64,000 nt of DNA, taken from NCBI GenBank assembly GCA_030015575.1, contig JASDDO010000026.1:190489739-190553738 (forward strand), in the 5' to 3' direction. Of this stretch, positions 1 through 9,555 are shown one piece after another. A program made the translations under genes and the position numbers. The notes beneath the pieces were generated by a model. That model was not told the origin of the DNA. It searched no databases and worked only from the letters and a program-made list of their open reading frames with translations. Positions within the stretch are counted from its first letter, which is position 1; each line of letters begins with the position of its first letter. The stretch comes from Agapanthus africanus (lineage: Eukaryota > Streptophyta > Magnoliopsida > Asparagales > Amaryllidaceae).

Positions 1-3000
1 AACCATAATTCAAATGATTTTCCATTTAAAAGAAAAATAAAAACTTTAATTAATAACAAAATAAATTTAAGGAAAATGGGTTAATCCACTATGGTTGCTA
101 ATCATGGTCTAACCCTAAATTTAACCCTAGTTTACATGCACATGTGTGTGCAAGCCTCAATAAATTCTAATAAAATATTCATTAATTTTTATAAAATATT
201 TAAAAATCGATTTGGTAAACTTTTTATTAAAAACCATACTTTAGAGTATCATTAGCCACTCATTACATCCTAAAGTGTTACATTTGCGAATAAGGGTTTT
301 TCGTAAAATGGTATTAGTATATACCAATATTTGGAAAATAATCGGAGATTAAAATGATTTTTTTATTATAATGATATTTATCGGATTTTGGCATTTTCAT
401 AAACAATTATATGCAATTTTTAGTAAAATTTATTAGTGCACTACTAATCGTGATTTGGCCAAATCCGTATTTTTAGATTTTTTCCATGGCTAGTGCACCA
501 TGTCATGTGCATGTTAATCATTTGTTTTGTGACTTGTGAATTTGTGAGAATGAGAAGAGAAAAGAAAAGAAAAATGAGATAGAGTTATGAGTATGAAAAG
601 AATAAAATATATGCCAAGGTTAATGAGTGAGAGACAAAAGAGATATTTAGAGAGAGAGTGAGCATAAGTGAGAGAGAGAGAGAGAGAGAGACTTGGCTGC
701 CCATTCCTTCAGGCCCATTGTTTTTCCTCATCTCCTCAATGCTTCTTCAACCTCCACTACCTCCAAACATCATCTCAATTTCCTTTTCAAAACCCCTTTC
801 CACCATCACATAAAAAATGCAAAAACCTATTCTAAACCTTTCGAACCAATCAAATTTGGATTTTGAAGACGTTGGGTAACTCAAGAATTTTCCTAAGTTG
901 CCAATTGAGGCAATCCATACACTTGTAGATTTGTATATATGTTTATATATCCTAGTTTAGTTTAGAATTTGATATAATTAGGATATGTGATATTAGAAAA
1001 TTCCAAATTGCTGTTAAGTGGTAATTTGAGGTGTAGGGAGTGTTTGTAAGACCTTAGAGATTGCTTTGCTGGACCAGAAAAGAGAATAGAACCTGAAACA
1101 CAAACTTAGAATTTACCCGTGTCGGTTTTTGTGAAACCTAGAGGCCTACAGGGTATCTGGAACAACTTGGGTTATTTCTAAGAAAATCAAACAAGTCCAT
1201 TGACCTAGATAAACCACTAGAAGACTACCACCGAAGTACGAACCCAATTGCTCCTACATAGACTGGCGGCGCCGAATTTTGTGATGTTCTCGCCGGACCC
1301 CATATCTCCCATGGTGTTGAGTTTTTGCCTGTAGCTCACTTACCCTATAACCTATCCCGTATACTTGGTTGTTTAATCCCAATTTACCTGAGCCAAAATC
1401 TGGGAGCTACTTGAGAGTATTTTGGCTTTGTTTTAAAGATAATTGAATTCGTGGTTTTGGTATTTGGATTTGAATTGTTCATTGGACATTTATACGTCAA
1501 CGACGAGGGTTGTTTGGTTTATCTTTCATGCGTAAGCTATAAGTTCTAACCTATAAGCAATTGGCGTACCGTATCGGTTTTCGGATATTGGTTTTAATAG
1601 TAGTGCGATTGTGTATTGATTATAGGTAGCTTCGCGTGGACATCCGAGACCACGTAGCACATCGGCTTCGGCTAAGCGAGGAGTTTAGCAGGTGAGTAAA
1701 TTTATATCTATAGGGGAAGTCGGGTGGATGGAATATAGCACCCCCGCAACCATTGATAAAGGATATGCTACGAACATACGGACATGATTATAGGATTTAG
1801 TAAAGAGATGATATGAAAAAAGTTGACGCTAATGAATATGAATTGGAAGAGAACAAGTGTGGGTTGATAATGGTATAATATGATATCGAGATCGATAAAC
1901 ACGATACAAGATTGAGATAGAGGTGTTGTAAAATTAATAAGATATGACGTTTATACAAATGTGATTTGATGTGTGTGTGTGTGTGTTTGTATATTTGAGT
2001 ATAATGAGTAATATGCCATACGAGACATTAGATCCGTACCCTCATTATTGTATATGTCGATATATTCCCTATTCTGTTTGATGACTCCGTACGATGGATT
2101 AACGTACGTGATGAGATGTACCGAATGATTGATCCACGCTAGTGATTTGAGGATGATGATCAAGGATTATTGTCATATAGGATGTTATGAGGCGGGATCG
2201 CCGATATAAAGATTGCCATCTGAACCATACCTATTTTCAAATGACGATGTGTATCGTTTAAAAATTGACCATATGATTCTTGTGTAGATAGATTCACCCA
2301 TATTGTTCATGTTTTATAGGATACTACCCCTCATGATGTACATACCACGTGCCGATATTTAATGCTATATGATATCATTTGGCAGTACACCTGCACAATT
2401 ACCATTGATGCACATGTTACACATACACAGATTTTCCGGCTCACACACATTCTTCATCGGTAATTACCATGTCACTTACACAGTAGAATTGTCATGCCAT
2501 TTACACAGTAGAACTTCCATATTATGAGATTAATCTTAAAAGTAAAATTACATTCATTGTTCAGTACTGCATGATATACCCGATATGCTCATACTACTAC
2601 TCTATGTTACATCATACCTTTTGGTTATATGCATTGAGATGTTGGTTTTATGAAATCTCTGGATTTGAGAACCGCAGTTTAATTTCAAAGGAAATTGTGT
2701 ATTGTTTTAAAAAAGCGGTTTCTCTTGATATGATATTTCGAGGTGTCCACCATGAGTTTTCTCGGTTCTGAGCACTGAGTATACCCCATTCGAGGAGCGG
2801 TAGGCACCATCTGCGAGTACATGGTAGACCCGGTGAGGTACTCCGGGGCAAGAAGACTCGTATTGTTAAGCGGTGAGCTTGGCAGGGGAGCACTACCTAT
2901 CGGTGATTGTATAGAACTCGGCGGATAACCAGCGGATGCCGTTTTGGATTTATGATATGAGATAGATATGAAGACCGATCTGAGAATACGGCACCTGAAA

Positions 3001-3157
3001 TGAGATAGATTTGAGGGCCGATCTGAGTATGCGGTACCTGAGATATGAGGATTTACGTATCGATGTTGGACACGGGTTTCATGATGTTTCGAGTGTCGGT
3101 GTTGGACATTCAGGTTCCATAATTTTGTTGTGTCATTGATGGACACGTGGTTGATAT

Positions 3158-3193
<36 letters not shown>

Positions 3194-4099
3194 GCATAGG
3201 TTTTCATGATGTTTCGAGTGTCGGTGTTGCACACTCAGGTTCCATGATATTGTTTGTGTCGTTGATGGACACATGGATGATATCCACATGCATACAGGTA
3301 TATGATGTCGAATGTTTATTTATATATGTCATTGCATTAACTCGATTATTGACATATATGCGTACTTCGTCACCCTAGATATCATAGTATTACCTTCAGG
3401 ATATAGTGCCCTTGAAAATCGTTGTTTTATTCGATTTCAACTTGCTGATGTTTTCTACTCATGAGTTGGCAACTCACCCCTGTTGTGCCACAGTTCTTGC
3501 AGGTTTGACCGCTTGGAATCAGTTGCGGTATCGCTGGCACACAGTTTCATCCAGGCTTCTTTGCTTTGGTAGGTAGGACACATGTTGGATCGTGCCCACT
3601 CTCGTACTTTATACTCCATTGTATCTAGATAAACTCCATCAGATCAGATCAAATTAGAGAACTAGAATTGTATATTTGTAGACCTAGTCAGACTTTGGTT
3701 TTGTGCGAGACTTAGAGTGATGGGTTTATGATTGCTTTTCTTGAGTTTTGATGTCTTGTCTCTTTATTTGTTCTTTCTTGGTTGATTCTTCACCGTTGGG
3801 CGTCGTATATATGTTGTTGCGTGGTTGTGATTCCGCCGGTTGGCGATGAGCTAGGTCCCACTTTGGGATGCCTATATATTGTTGTCTATATGGTTTTGGA
3901 TCAAAATATATAAGGGAGGTGCTGCCAAATTTTTAAAAGAAAAAACATGATTCATTATACTTTTATTTCAAACGGCACCCCTACTATTTTCGGCAAAAAG
4001 GTTTAGATTTTCTGGGTTTCGGCTTACTTGATTTACGTTACGCCTCTAGAAGTTGCGTAATTTAAGTGCCGGTCATGTGCTAAATTACTGGTCATGACA
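1..4099 (+). mobile_element. LARD-type LTR, right part (left end outside window)
   Basis: This is the 3' portion of a very long non-coding LTR. It ends with GGTCATGACA at 4099, the same terminal sequence as the LARD-2 5' LTR (ending at 61145) and, reverse-complemented, the solo LTR at 45181. It also shares internal blocks with them: the CCACCATG inverted repeat (2747), the GAGTTGGCAACTC core (near 3464) and the GGGATGCC block near 3870. No primer site follows the end, and the next bases (GATAT onward) are copia LTR, so this is either a 3' LTR or a solo LTR inserted in the 5' LTR of copia A. It has no long open frame. It contains AG (about 670-690), TG (about 1973-1988) and TA (about 3160-3190) microsatellites. 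Which of the two LTR states applies cannot be decided without the sequence to the left. Confidence 0.8.
3060..3300 (+). repeat. ~130-bp direct repeat around a TA microsatellite
   Basis: A block containing ATGATGTTTCGAGTGTCGG and a following GTTGATGGACAC motif occurs twice, near 3078 and near 3206. A TA run of about 30 bases lies between the copies. It is a local duplication within the long LTR. The other LARD LTRs in the window do not show it as a tandem pair. Confidence 0.7.
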
Positions 4100-5068
4100 G
4101 ATATAATCGGATTATCGAATCAAGTGTTGATTTGATAATGTGAAATTCAGATTAATGATATTAGTCGGTTATATGTGATATAAGCGGATTATTAGATCAA
4201 CTGTTGATGTAATAATGTGATATATATTATATGTGATATAATTATATCTTATCTAATATCATTAGCTTACTAATTGCTTTATATATATATATATATTAAT
4301 GTATATTTGATATATATAAATATATATATTATTATATGAAGCATGGCTGGTTTTTCTATTTTTAGAAAATAGAAAAATGATGTGTAAATTGTGGAGATAT
4401 TTGTGGAATCGGCAAGGCAAGGGTTTTATTATTTGTATATTTGTCTTAACTCACTATTCAAGTATGGTTGCAATTTAGAATTCCAATTTTATTCCATGCT
4501 TGAATAAGTGAGTAAAGAAAGAGCCATTTTGAGTTTACTCTCATCATTTTCATTCTTCATGCCTTAACCATTTTCTTGAGCTCTTGCTTCCTCTAGCTCT
4601 CTGCAATTTTCTTCACCTCACTTCCAAGTTCGAACCCTCACATATGATGTGAATCATTGAACTTGTGAAAACACTAGTGAGCAAAATAAATCTCTACTTC
4701 ACCATCATACATTGGACTAGCAATTTGATGTGGAGTGTTGTCTTCACTAATGAGATTAGTGAAGGGTTACCTTGAGCTTGTGGGCTTCGGGTGGATTGTC
4801 GTTGGCATGAAGATCACGAAGGAGGTTCGTTCAACTCGAAGAGGAGCCTAGTAGAATATCATGGAGTTCAACCCGGAGCTTTTGAAGAGAAAGACTCGAA
4901 CTAAAAAGTTTGCATGCTCTTTTCTTCTCTTTAGTTCATCACATCCAAAAGGCAAACCCTAATAATCTAGTAAAGATCTTGAAAGGCTCGCTTAGCACCT
5001 AATAAAGATTTTAATTTGTTATGCTTGATGCCTCAAGAACCTCAGGATGGTTCTAAGGTTGACTTTCA
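4100..5068 (+). mobile_element. Copia A 5' LTR, 3' part
   Basis: The sequence from GATATAATCGG onward aligns by eye with the LTR of copia C (from about 32465, then 43997-44757). Shared blocks include the ATATTAGTCGGT motif, the AT-rich run near 4280, and the TTGATGCCTC block near 5023. It ends at CTTTCA, directly followed by a TGGTATCAGAGC primer site. The first ~1.1 kb of this LTR is missing here because the LARD LTR 1-4099 is inserted in it; the rest should lie left of the window. U3 is therefore mostly absent from view. Confidence 0.8.
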
Positions 5069-5081
5069 TGGTATCAGAGCT
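5069..5081 (+). other. Primer binding site, copia A
   Basis: TGGTATCAGAGCT immediately follows the LTR. It is complementary to the 3' end of plant initiator tRNA-Met, the usual minus-strand primer of plant Ty1/copia elements, and it fixes the element's orientation as plus. Confidence 0.85.
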
Positions 5082-6090
5082 AAGCTAGAATATTAAGGTA
5101 AGTTGTTGCGACGTTAGAAATCCGTCGTTTTTGTCGCGCAAAAACCGCCGATAAAAATAGTTTTCAAAATTGATGTTTTGAGTTGTTTGCACACCCCGCG
5201 GGCTCACGGTTTGAACCGAGAACCCACGGGGTGGATCGTGCGCACCGTGGAGACACCTCGAGGGGACCAGATGCCGGACCCACAGCTCAAGACCACCATA
5301 AGGTGGCCTTGGGGGTGGGTGACCCGAGAGCACCCCATATGGGTGATCTCGGGTCTTCCTACCCTAGGGGGCTACTTCGTGGTGGCCCCTAGGGGTGGGT
5401 ACCCCCCCTGAGGCCTCCCATTCGACAATTAATTTTGTGATCTTCTCCTCCGCGAAGGTTTGGGCGGGTTTCGTGTTCGTTTCGACTTACGGATTAGCTT
5501 AAAACGATCGATTTTGGAACTTTAGCTCACTGGATTTTTCAAGTCTTGGAAAAATTGGTTAAGTTTTCTAATTGCATGCGGAATTCTAATGTCGCGGTTA
5601 CTTTACAAGCTTTGTGATATGTGTGATACAATTATTAGAATCTGGATTAATTAGGTTTATGAAAACTAGTTAGTATATTGTAAAGCTAGCCGTTTAGTCT
5701 CAACTGATCGATTGCCACAAATTTTTGATTTGGATCAAAACTCTGTCGCGATTGCGTATTATATGCGATCACTAAGCCGAGAATCTTGTTGAATTATCCA
5801 ACAACTAATTGAAAAGAGTTTTCAATTTGAGACTAAAATGCAAGTTTTATAAGTTAGACATAAAATCCGGAATATGAGATATTTCGGGTTTATGATATCT
5901 AAGGATATTGCTGATTCTAATTATTGTAGTCTTCTGTTTTCTTTTCTGTGACCGTAAGTGTAATATGTGGGGTATCCCTATCTCGTTTCTATATGTCAAT
6001 AAGTTTTAGTGATACGCATATTTGCTTACGTTGATCATATGTGATATCATGTGTTGTTGCTGATATGATTTATTGGATCGTCGTGAAAGA

Positions 6091-6240
6091 ATAGCCATGG
6101 GTTTTTATGTGAGATGAGAGTTTTTATATTTTCATTTATGTAAAATTTGTATGTAATATTCTTTTATAGCCGGGTGTTTTTATGTGAGATGAGAGTTTTT
6201 ATATTTTCATTCACGTAAAATTTGTATGTAATATTCTTTT
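6091..6240 (+). repeat. 75-bp tandem duplication in copia A leader
   Basis: The block from ATAGCC through TATGTAATATTCTTTT is present twice, starting at 6091 and 6166. The copies differ at only a few positions. Copies B and C have a single copy of the block (near 24517 and 49051), so this duplication is private to A. Confidence 0.85.
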
Positions 6241-6340
6241 ATTGGGGCACATCCGGATTGAGGATGATGTCACCACTGATTTATATTATTTACTTTTCCG
6301 CATTAGGATAGACCTAAGGCTGGGAGCATAAGTAACCGGG

Positions 6341-6400
6341 TTCTACAGTCCAGTGAGAGACCATCTCAAGGAGTTAAGACCAGGTCTCCTAACTATAGAA
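6341..6400 (+). other. Bulged TTCTA stem-loop, copia A leader
   Basis: Arms TTCTACAG (6341-6348) and CTATAGAA (6393-6400) enclose an inner stem GAGACC (6357-6362) / GGTCTC (6383-6388). Equivalent stems occur in copies B (24688-24747), C (49209-49268) and D (40904-40964, minus). Copy A's outer stem carries one mismatch. The structure is read by eye and not folded. Confidence 0.55.
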
Positions 6401-6861
6401 CTGACAGAGTTACTTTCCGCTCTCGTAGGGGTCTAGGGATATGGGCTTGGCTATTCATCACGACCGTGGAATCCATGTTTTACATTACTCGCTAAATTTA
6501 AAACACGGACATCCTAGTATATTCAATATTTCCTATATTGCTTCTGCTGCTTGATTCTGTGATGTTGATCATATAACTACAAGAGATGAATGTACTATTA
6601 TATATATGATATATAATAAACGTTGCTTAGGTTTTGCACCCACGCTAGTCCAGCACCCACTCTGCCAGTAGTTAAGTAACCTAACGGTGCATGACGGGGC
6701 CCAATGGCGAATGCGGATGGCATAAGCGTATGTTTTATTTTCGTTTCATTTTTCTGTGATGTTTAGGAAACATTAAATGATGGGGCATCGTTAATGTGAT
6801 TAATGAAAAGATAGAAATCAAAAGATGTTATAGAATCAAATTTTCAAAATAGTTAGCTCTA

Positions 6862-7262
6862 GTTTTGCTTTGCATAATGGTATTCCTTGATGAATATCCA
6901 GCACATCATTCGATGAGGAAAGAGCCGAGATCCCTTCACCGGGAGTAATCTCTTTAGCGAAAGTAGCAAATGCTATAACTTGGTTTTGTTTTTGATTGCT
7001 TCTCCAGTTCTTGCTTTGCATAGTGGTATTTCTTGATGAATATCCAGCACCTCATTCGACGAGGAAAGAGCTGAGATCCCTTCACTGGGAGTAACCTCTT
7101 TACCGAAACTAGAAAATGCTACAACTCACTTGGTTTTATTTTTAATTGCTTCTCCAGTTCTTGCTTTGCATAGTGGTATTCCTTGATGAATATCCAGCAC
7201 CTCATTCGATGAGGAAAGAGAAGAGATCCCTCCACCGGGAGTGGCCTCTTTTAGCGAAGCTA
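6862..7262 (+). repeat. ~150-bp hairpin module, three tandem units (copia A)
   Basis: The motif GCTTTGCAT recurs at 6867, 7013 and 7163, giving periods of about 146 and 150 bases. Each unit carries a TATCCAGCAC block, a CCTCATTCGATGAGG-type hairpin (imperfect in some units), and a longer stem AAAGAG...CTCTTT around a CCC...GGG-type inner stem. Copy B has one unit and copies C and D have two. The copy number therefore varies between related elements. Confidence 0.8.
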
Positions 7263-7368
7263 GGAAAGCCTAAAAAACACACCTTTTCAAAATCACTAGA
7301 TTCGACAACGATATCAAGCGCATTATGCTCATGGTTTTCTTAAAAACCTGCGTAGCCCTCCGTCATTT

Positions 7369-7613
7369 CAGATAAACACTATTTTAGTATTCGAGCTATG
7401 GTTGTTTGGCCTGCGTCAAGGCATAGTGTGCGTTAGCCAAATTAGTGCTTATCTGCAACATATGATGCGATTGGATTAGGATAGTCATACCGCTTTGTTT
7501 GGCCTGCGTCAATGGTCGTACGGGTGGTTTTAATTCAATCAAGAAATGAACGGGTTGAACTTGACTAGCGCACTATGGGTTGTTTGGCCTGCGTCAAGGT
7601 CATGGGACACTAG
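7369..7613 (+). other. Triple stem-loop array, copia A leader
   Basis: Three consecutive imperfect stem-loops. The outer arms are 7369-7381 with 7443-7455, GATTGGATTA (7469-7478) with TAATTCAATC (7531-7540, full pairing if one G-U is allowed), and CTAG (7565) with CTAG (7610), the last stem being weaker inside. Each loop carries the same apical motif TTTGGCCTGCGTCAA. Homologous arrays with different stems and apical motifs are in copies B, C and D. Confidence 0.65.
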
Positions 7614-8021
7614 GGGTAAAAACCATTATTGGGAATTTTAAGTGTTGAAATTTGCAATGAGATTGCGTACCTTCTATGAGATAGTTGGATCCCGATACCC
7701 ACAGCGAGTAAGAGTTATTGGTGGGAGTGTTTTGCACTTTACAATTAACCAATCAAGTAGGTGTCTAGAAAGGTGTCAATGGGGTCATGCCTATGGGAAA
7801 ACGAGGTTTATTTTGATTACTTCTGTACGAAAGCATGGGGAACCTCCCTCGAAGTACTGATACCTGCTTGGCCGAACCATTAGCGAACCTGTGGGGTGTA
7901 ATTAATCCCGGCTAATCTTACCTTTTAGGGTTTGAAGGAAGATTTGATAAAAACAGTAGGAGCCATCCTGATTAGATAAGAGAATAACCAATCTAATCTT
8001 ACAAAGAGCGCACGCTAACGC

Positions 8022-8043
8022 GTTTTCTTCTCTCTCTCTCCAG
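8022..8043 (+). promoter_or_regulatory. Possible 3' splice acceptor before pol (copia A)
   Basis: A pyrimidine-rich run (TTTTCTTC then TCTC repeats) ends in CAG at 8041-8043, eleven bases before the pol ATG at 8054. The layout resembles a plant acceptor site. Copy D has a similar tract ending GACAG. Copies B and C keep the tract but the AG is changed or shifted. No donor site or transcript can be shown from this sequence. Confidence 0.3.
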
Positions 8044-8053
8044 GAAGCAACCA

Positions 8054-9555
8054 ATGTCACGCCTTAATCAAGATAATAATATGGATGTATTGACCGAACC
8101 CGCTTATTATACTGAGCTGGGGAACATTGGTTCCTTAGGAATAGGGGAATATCAGGATTCCCACACCACCCGTACGAAGAAACAGCATGTTGATGTATCT
8201 TCTTTAGGTGTGTTCGTTACCGAGAACTGTTTCTCAGTTTGTTCTGCATTCTGAGTATTGGATATCGGATCATGATCCCACATATGTAATTTGGTACATG
8301 TGCTAAAGAAAGGTAGAGAATTGGGAAAGGGTGATAAATCCCTAACAGTAGAGAATGGTGCAATTATTGCAGCGAAGGCAGTTGGCGATTATCACCTTGT
8401 ATTACCAACTGGTAATACATTGATTTTGAACGACTGTTACTACATACCAAAGATGATATGCAACATTATATCGGTTCTTTGCTAACTAAAGAAGGATATA
8501 ATCTCATATTAGAGGATAATGTTATGAACATTTTCCAGAATCAAGTGTTGATTGGATCTGGTACGTTATGTAACGGTATATATGTTCTTAATCAAAGTAT
8601 AGTTCTTAACGTACAGAACACAAACAAGAGTAAAAGTTCAGGAATGAACGAAGCCTTCTTGTGGAACTGTAGACTAGGTCATATCAATGCGACAAGACTG
8701 GCTAAGTTTCATAAAGATGGATATTTGAATCCGTTCGAATTTTCATCTTATGAAACTTGCCAGTCATGTCTCAAAAGCAAGATGACCAAAACTCCATTTA
8801 TTGGACACGGAGAAAGAGCTTCAGAACTCTTGGGACTGATACATAGTGATGTATGCGGTCCTATGTCTACACATGCCAGGAATAGTTTTTCATACTTTAT
8901 TACATTCACCGATGATCTCTCAAGGTTCGGGTATGTGTTCTTGTTGAAGCACAAGTCTGAATCTTTTAAGAAATTCAAGGAATATAAGTGTGAAGTAGAA
9001 AACCAGACGGGTAAAAGTATTAAAATCCTTCGATCTGATCGGAGAGGAGAATACTTGAGCGGGGATTTTCGAGACTATCTAAAAGAGAATGGGATTCTCT
9101 CTCAGCTTACTCCTCCGTATATACCACAGCACAACGGTGTATCGGAGCAGAGAAATCATACCCTATTAGATATGGTGCGCTCTATGATGAGTACTGCTAA
9201 GTTACCTATTTCATTTTTGGGATATGCGCTTGAAACAGCTGCAGACCTATTAAATATAGTTCCCACCAAATCTGTGCCTGCTACTCCATATGAGATATAA
9301 AAAGGAAAGAGACCATACCTTAATTATGTTAAGATATGGGGTTGTCCGGCCTATGTGAAAACACAAAATCCGGACAAGCTCGAGGCAAGGTCGATTTTGT
9401 GCAAATTTATAGGATATCCCAAATATTCGCGAGGGTATATCATCTACCACTCCGAGGAACAAAAGGTGTTTGTTTCTCGACATGCCACCTTTTTAGAAAA
9501 GGGAATTCTTATGAATGAAATTAGTGGCAATGAGGTAGAACTGGAAGAGGTTTCA
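8054..9555 (+). pseudogene. Copia A pol, part 1: protease and integrase
   Basis: Broken Ty1/copia polyprotein. It opens with MSRLNQDNN and then the protease region, where the active site reads LDIG instead of LDTG and is flanked by in-frame stops at 8252 and 8273. The frame shifts near 8470. The GAG-pre-integrase and integrase core (8458-9300) are nearly intact: RLGHI and CQSC supply the HHCC zinc residues, and the catalytic acidic residues appear in HSDVCGP, TDDLSR and NGVSEQRN. One in-frame TAA at 9298 breaks the frame. The integrase C-terminal part follows (VKIWGCPAYV, then RHATFLEKG). At 9555 it is cut by LARD-1 and resumes at 20328 with a one-base frame change. The family role is cDNA cleavage, integration and replication. 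This copy cannot make an intact product. Confidence 0.9.
9551..9555. repeat. LARD-1 target-site duplication, left
   Basis: TTTCA directly precedes the terminal TG at 9556. The same five bases follow the terminal CA at 20322 (positions 20323-20327). The perfect match proves a single insertion event with both ends preserved. Confidence 0.95.

Larger units (their letters stand above)
5082..8053 (+). other. Copia A leader, non-coding and structured
   Basis: About 3 kb separates the primer site from the pol start, the space where gag normally lies. I see no gag: no long frame and no CCHC knuckle. In order it holds a GC-rich island (about 5185-5440), AT-rich sequence, a 75-bp tandem duplication (6091-6240), a bulged TTCTA stem (6341-6400), the conserved block around GCTCTCGTAGGGGTCTAGGG (about 6420), a ~150-bp hairpin module repeated three times (about 6862-7262), and three consecutive stem-loops (7369-7613). 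The same landmarks recur in copies B, C and D. It ends in a pyrimidine tract and CAG eleven bases before the pol ATG. The short frames inside look like chance. Confidence 0.75.

Noticed and set aside
3161-3190. TA, AG and TG microsatellites (also near 670, 1973, 4280, 32650, 44010, 46840, 47965)
   Set aside because: Ordinary simple repeats in AT-rich LTR and leader sequence. Noted within features, with no sign of function.
5069-5090. tRNA gene suggested by TGGTATCAGAGC
   Set aside because: It is a primer binding site next to an LTR. No tRNA body surrounds any of the seven occurrences.
7642-7860. 72-codon frame shared with copy B (25557-25823)
   Set aside because: The two frames are alike, but most differences change the amino acid, copy C has stops in the same place, and copy D has no counterpart. 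No known domain. I treat it as conserved leader sequence rather than a gene.
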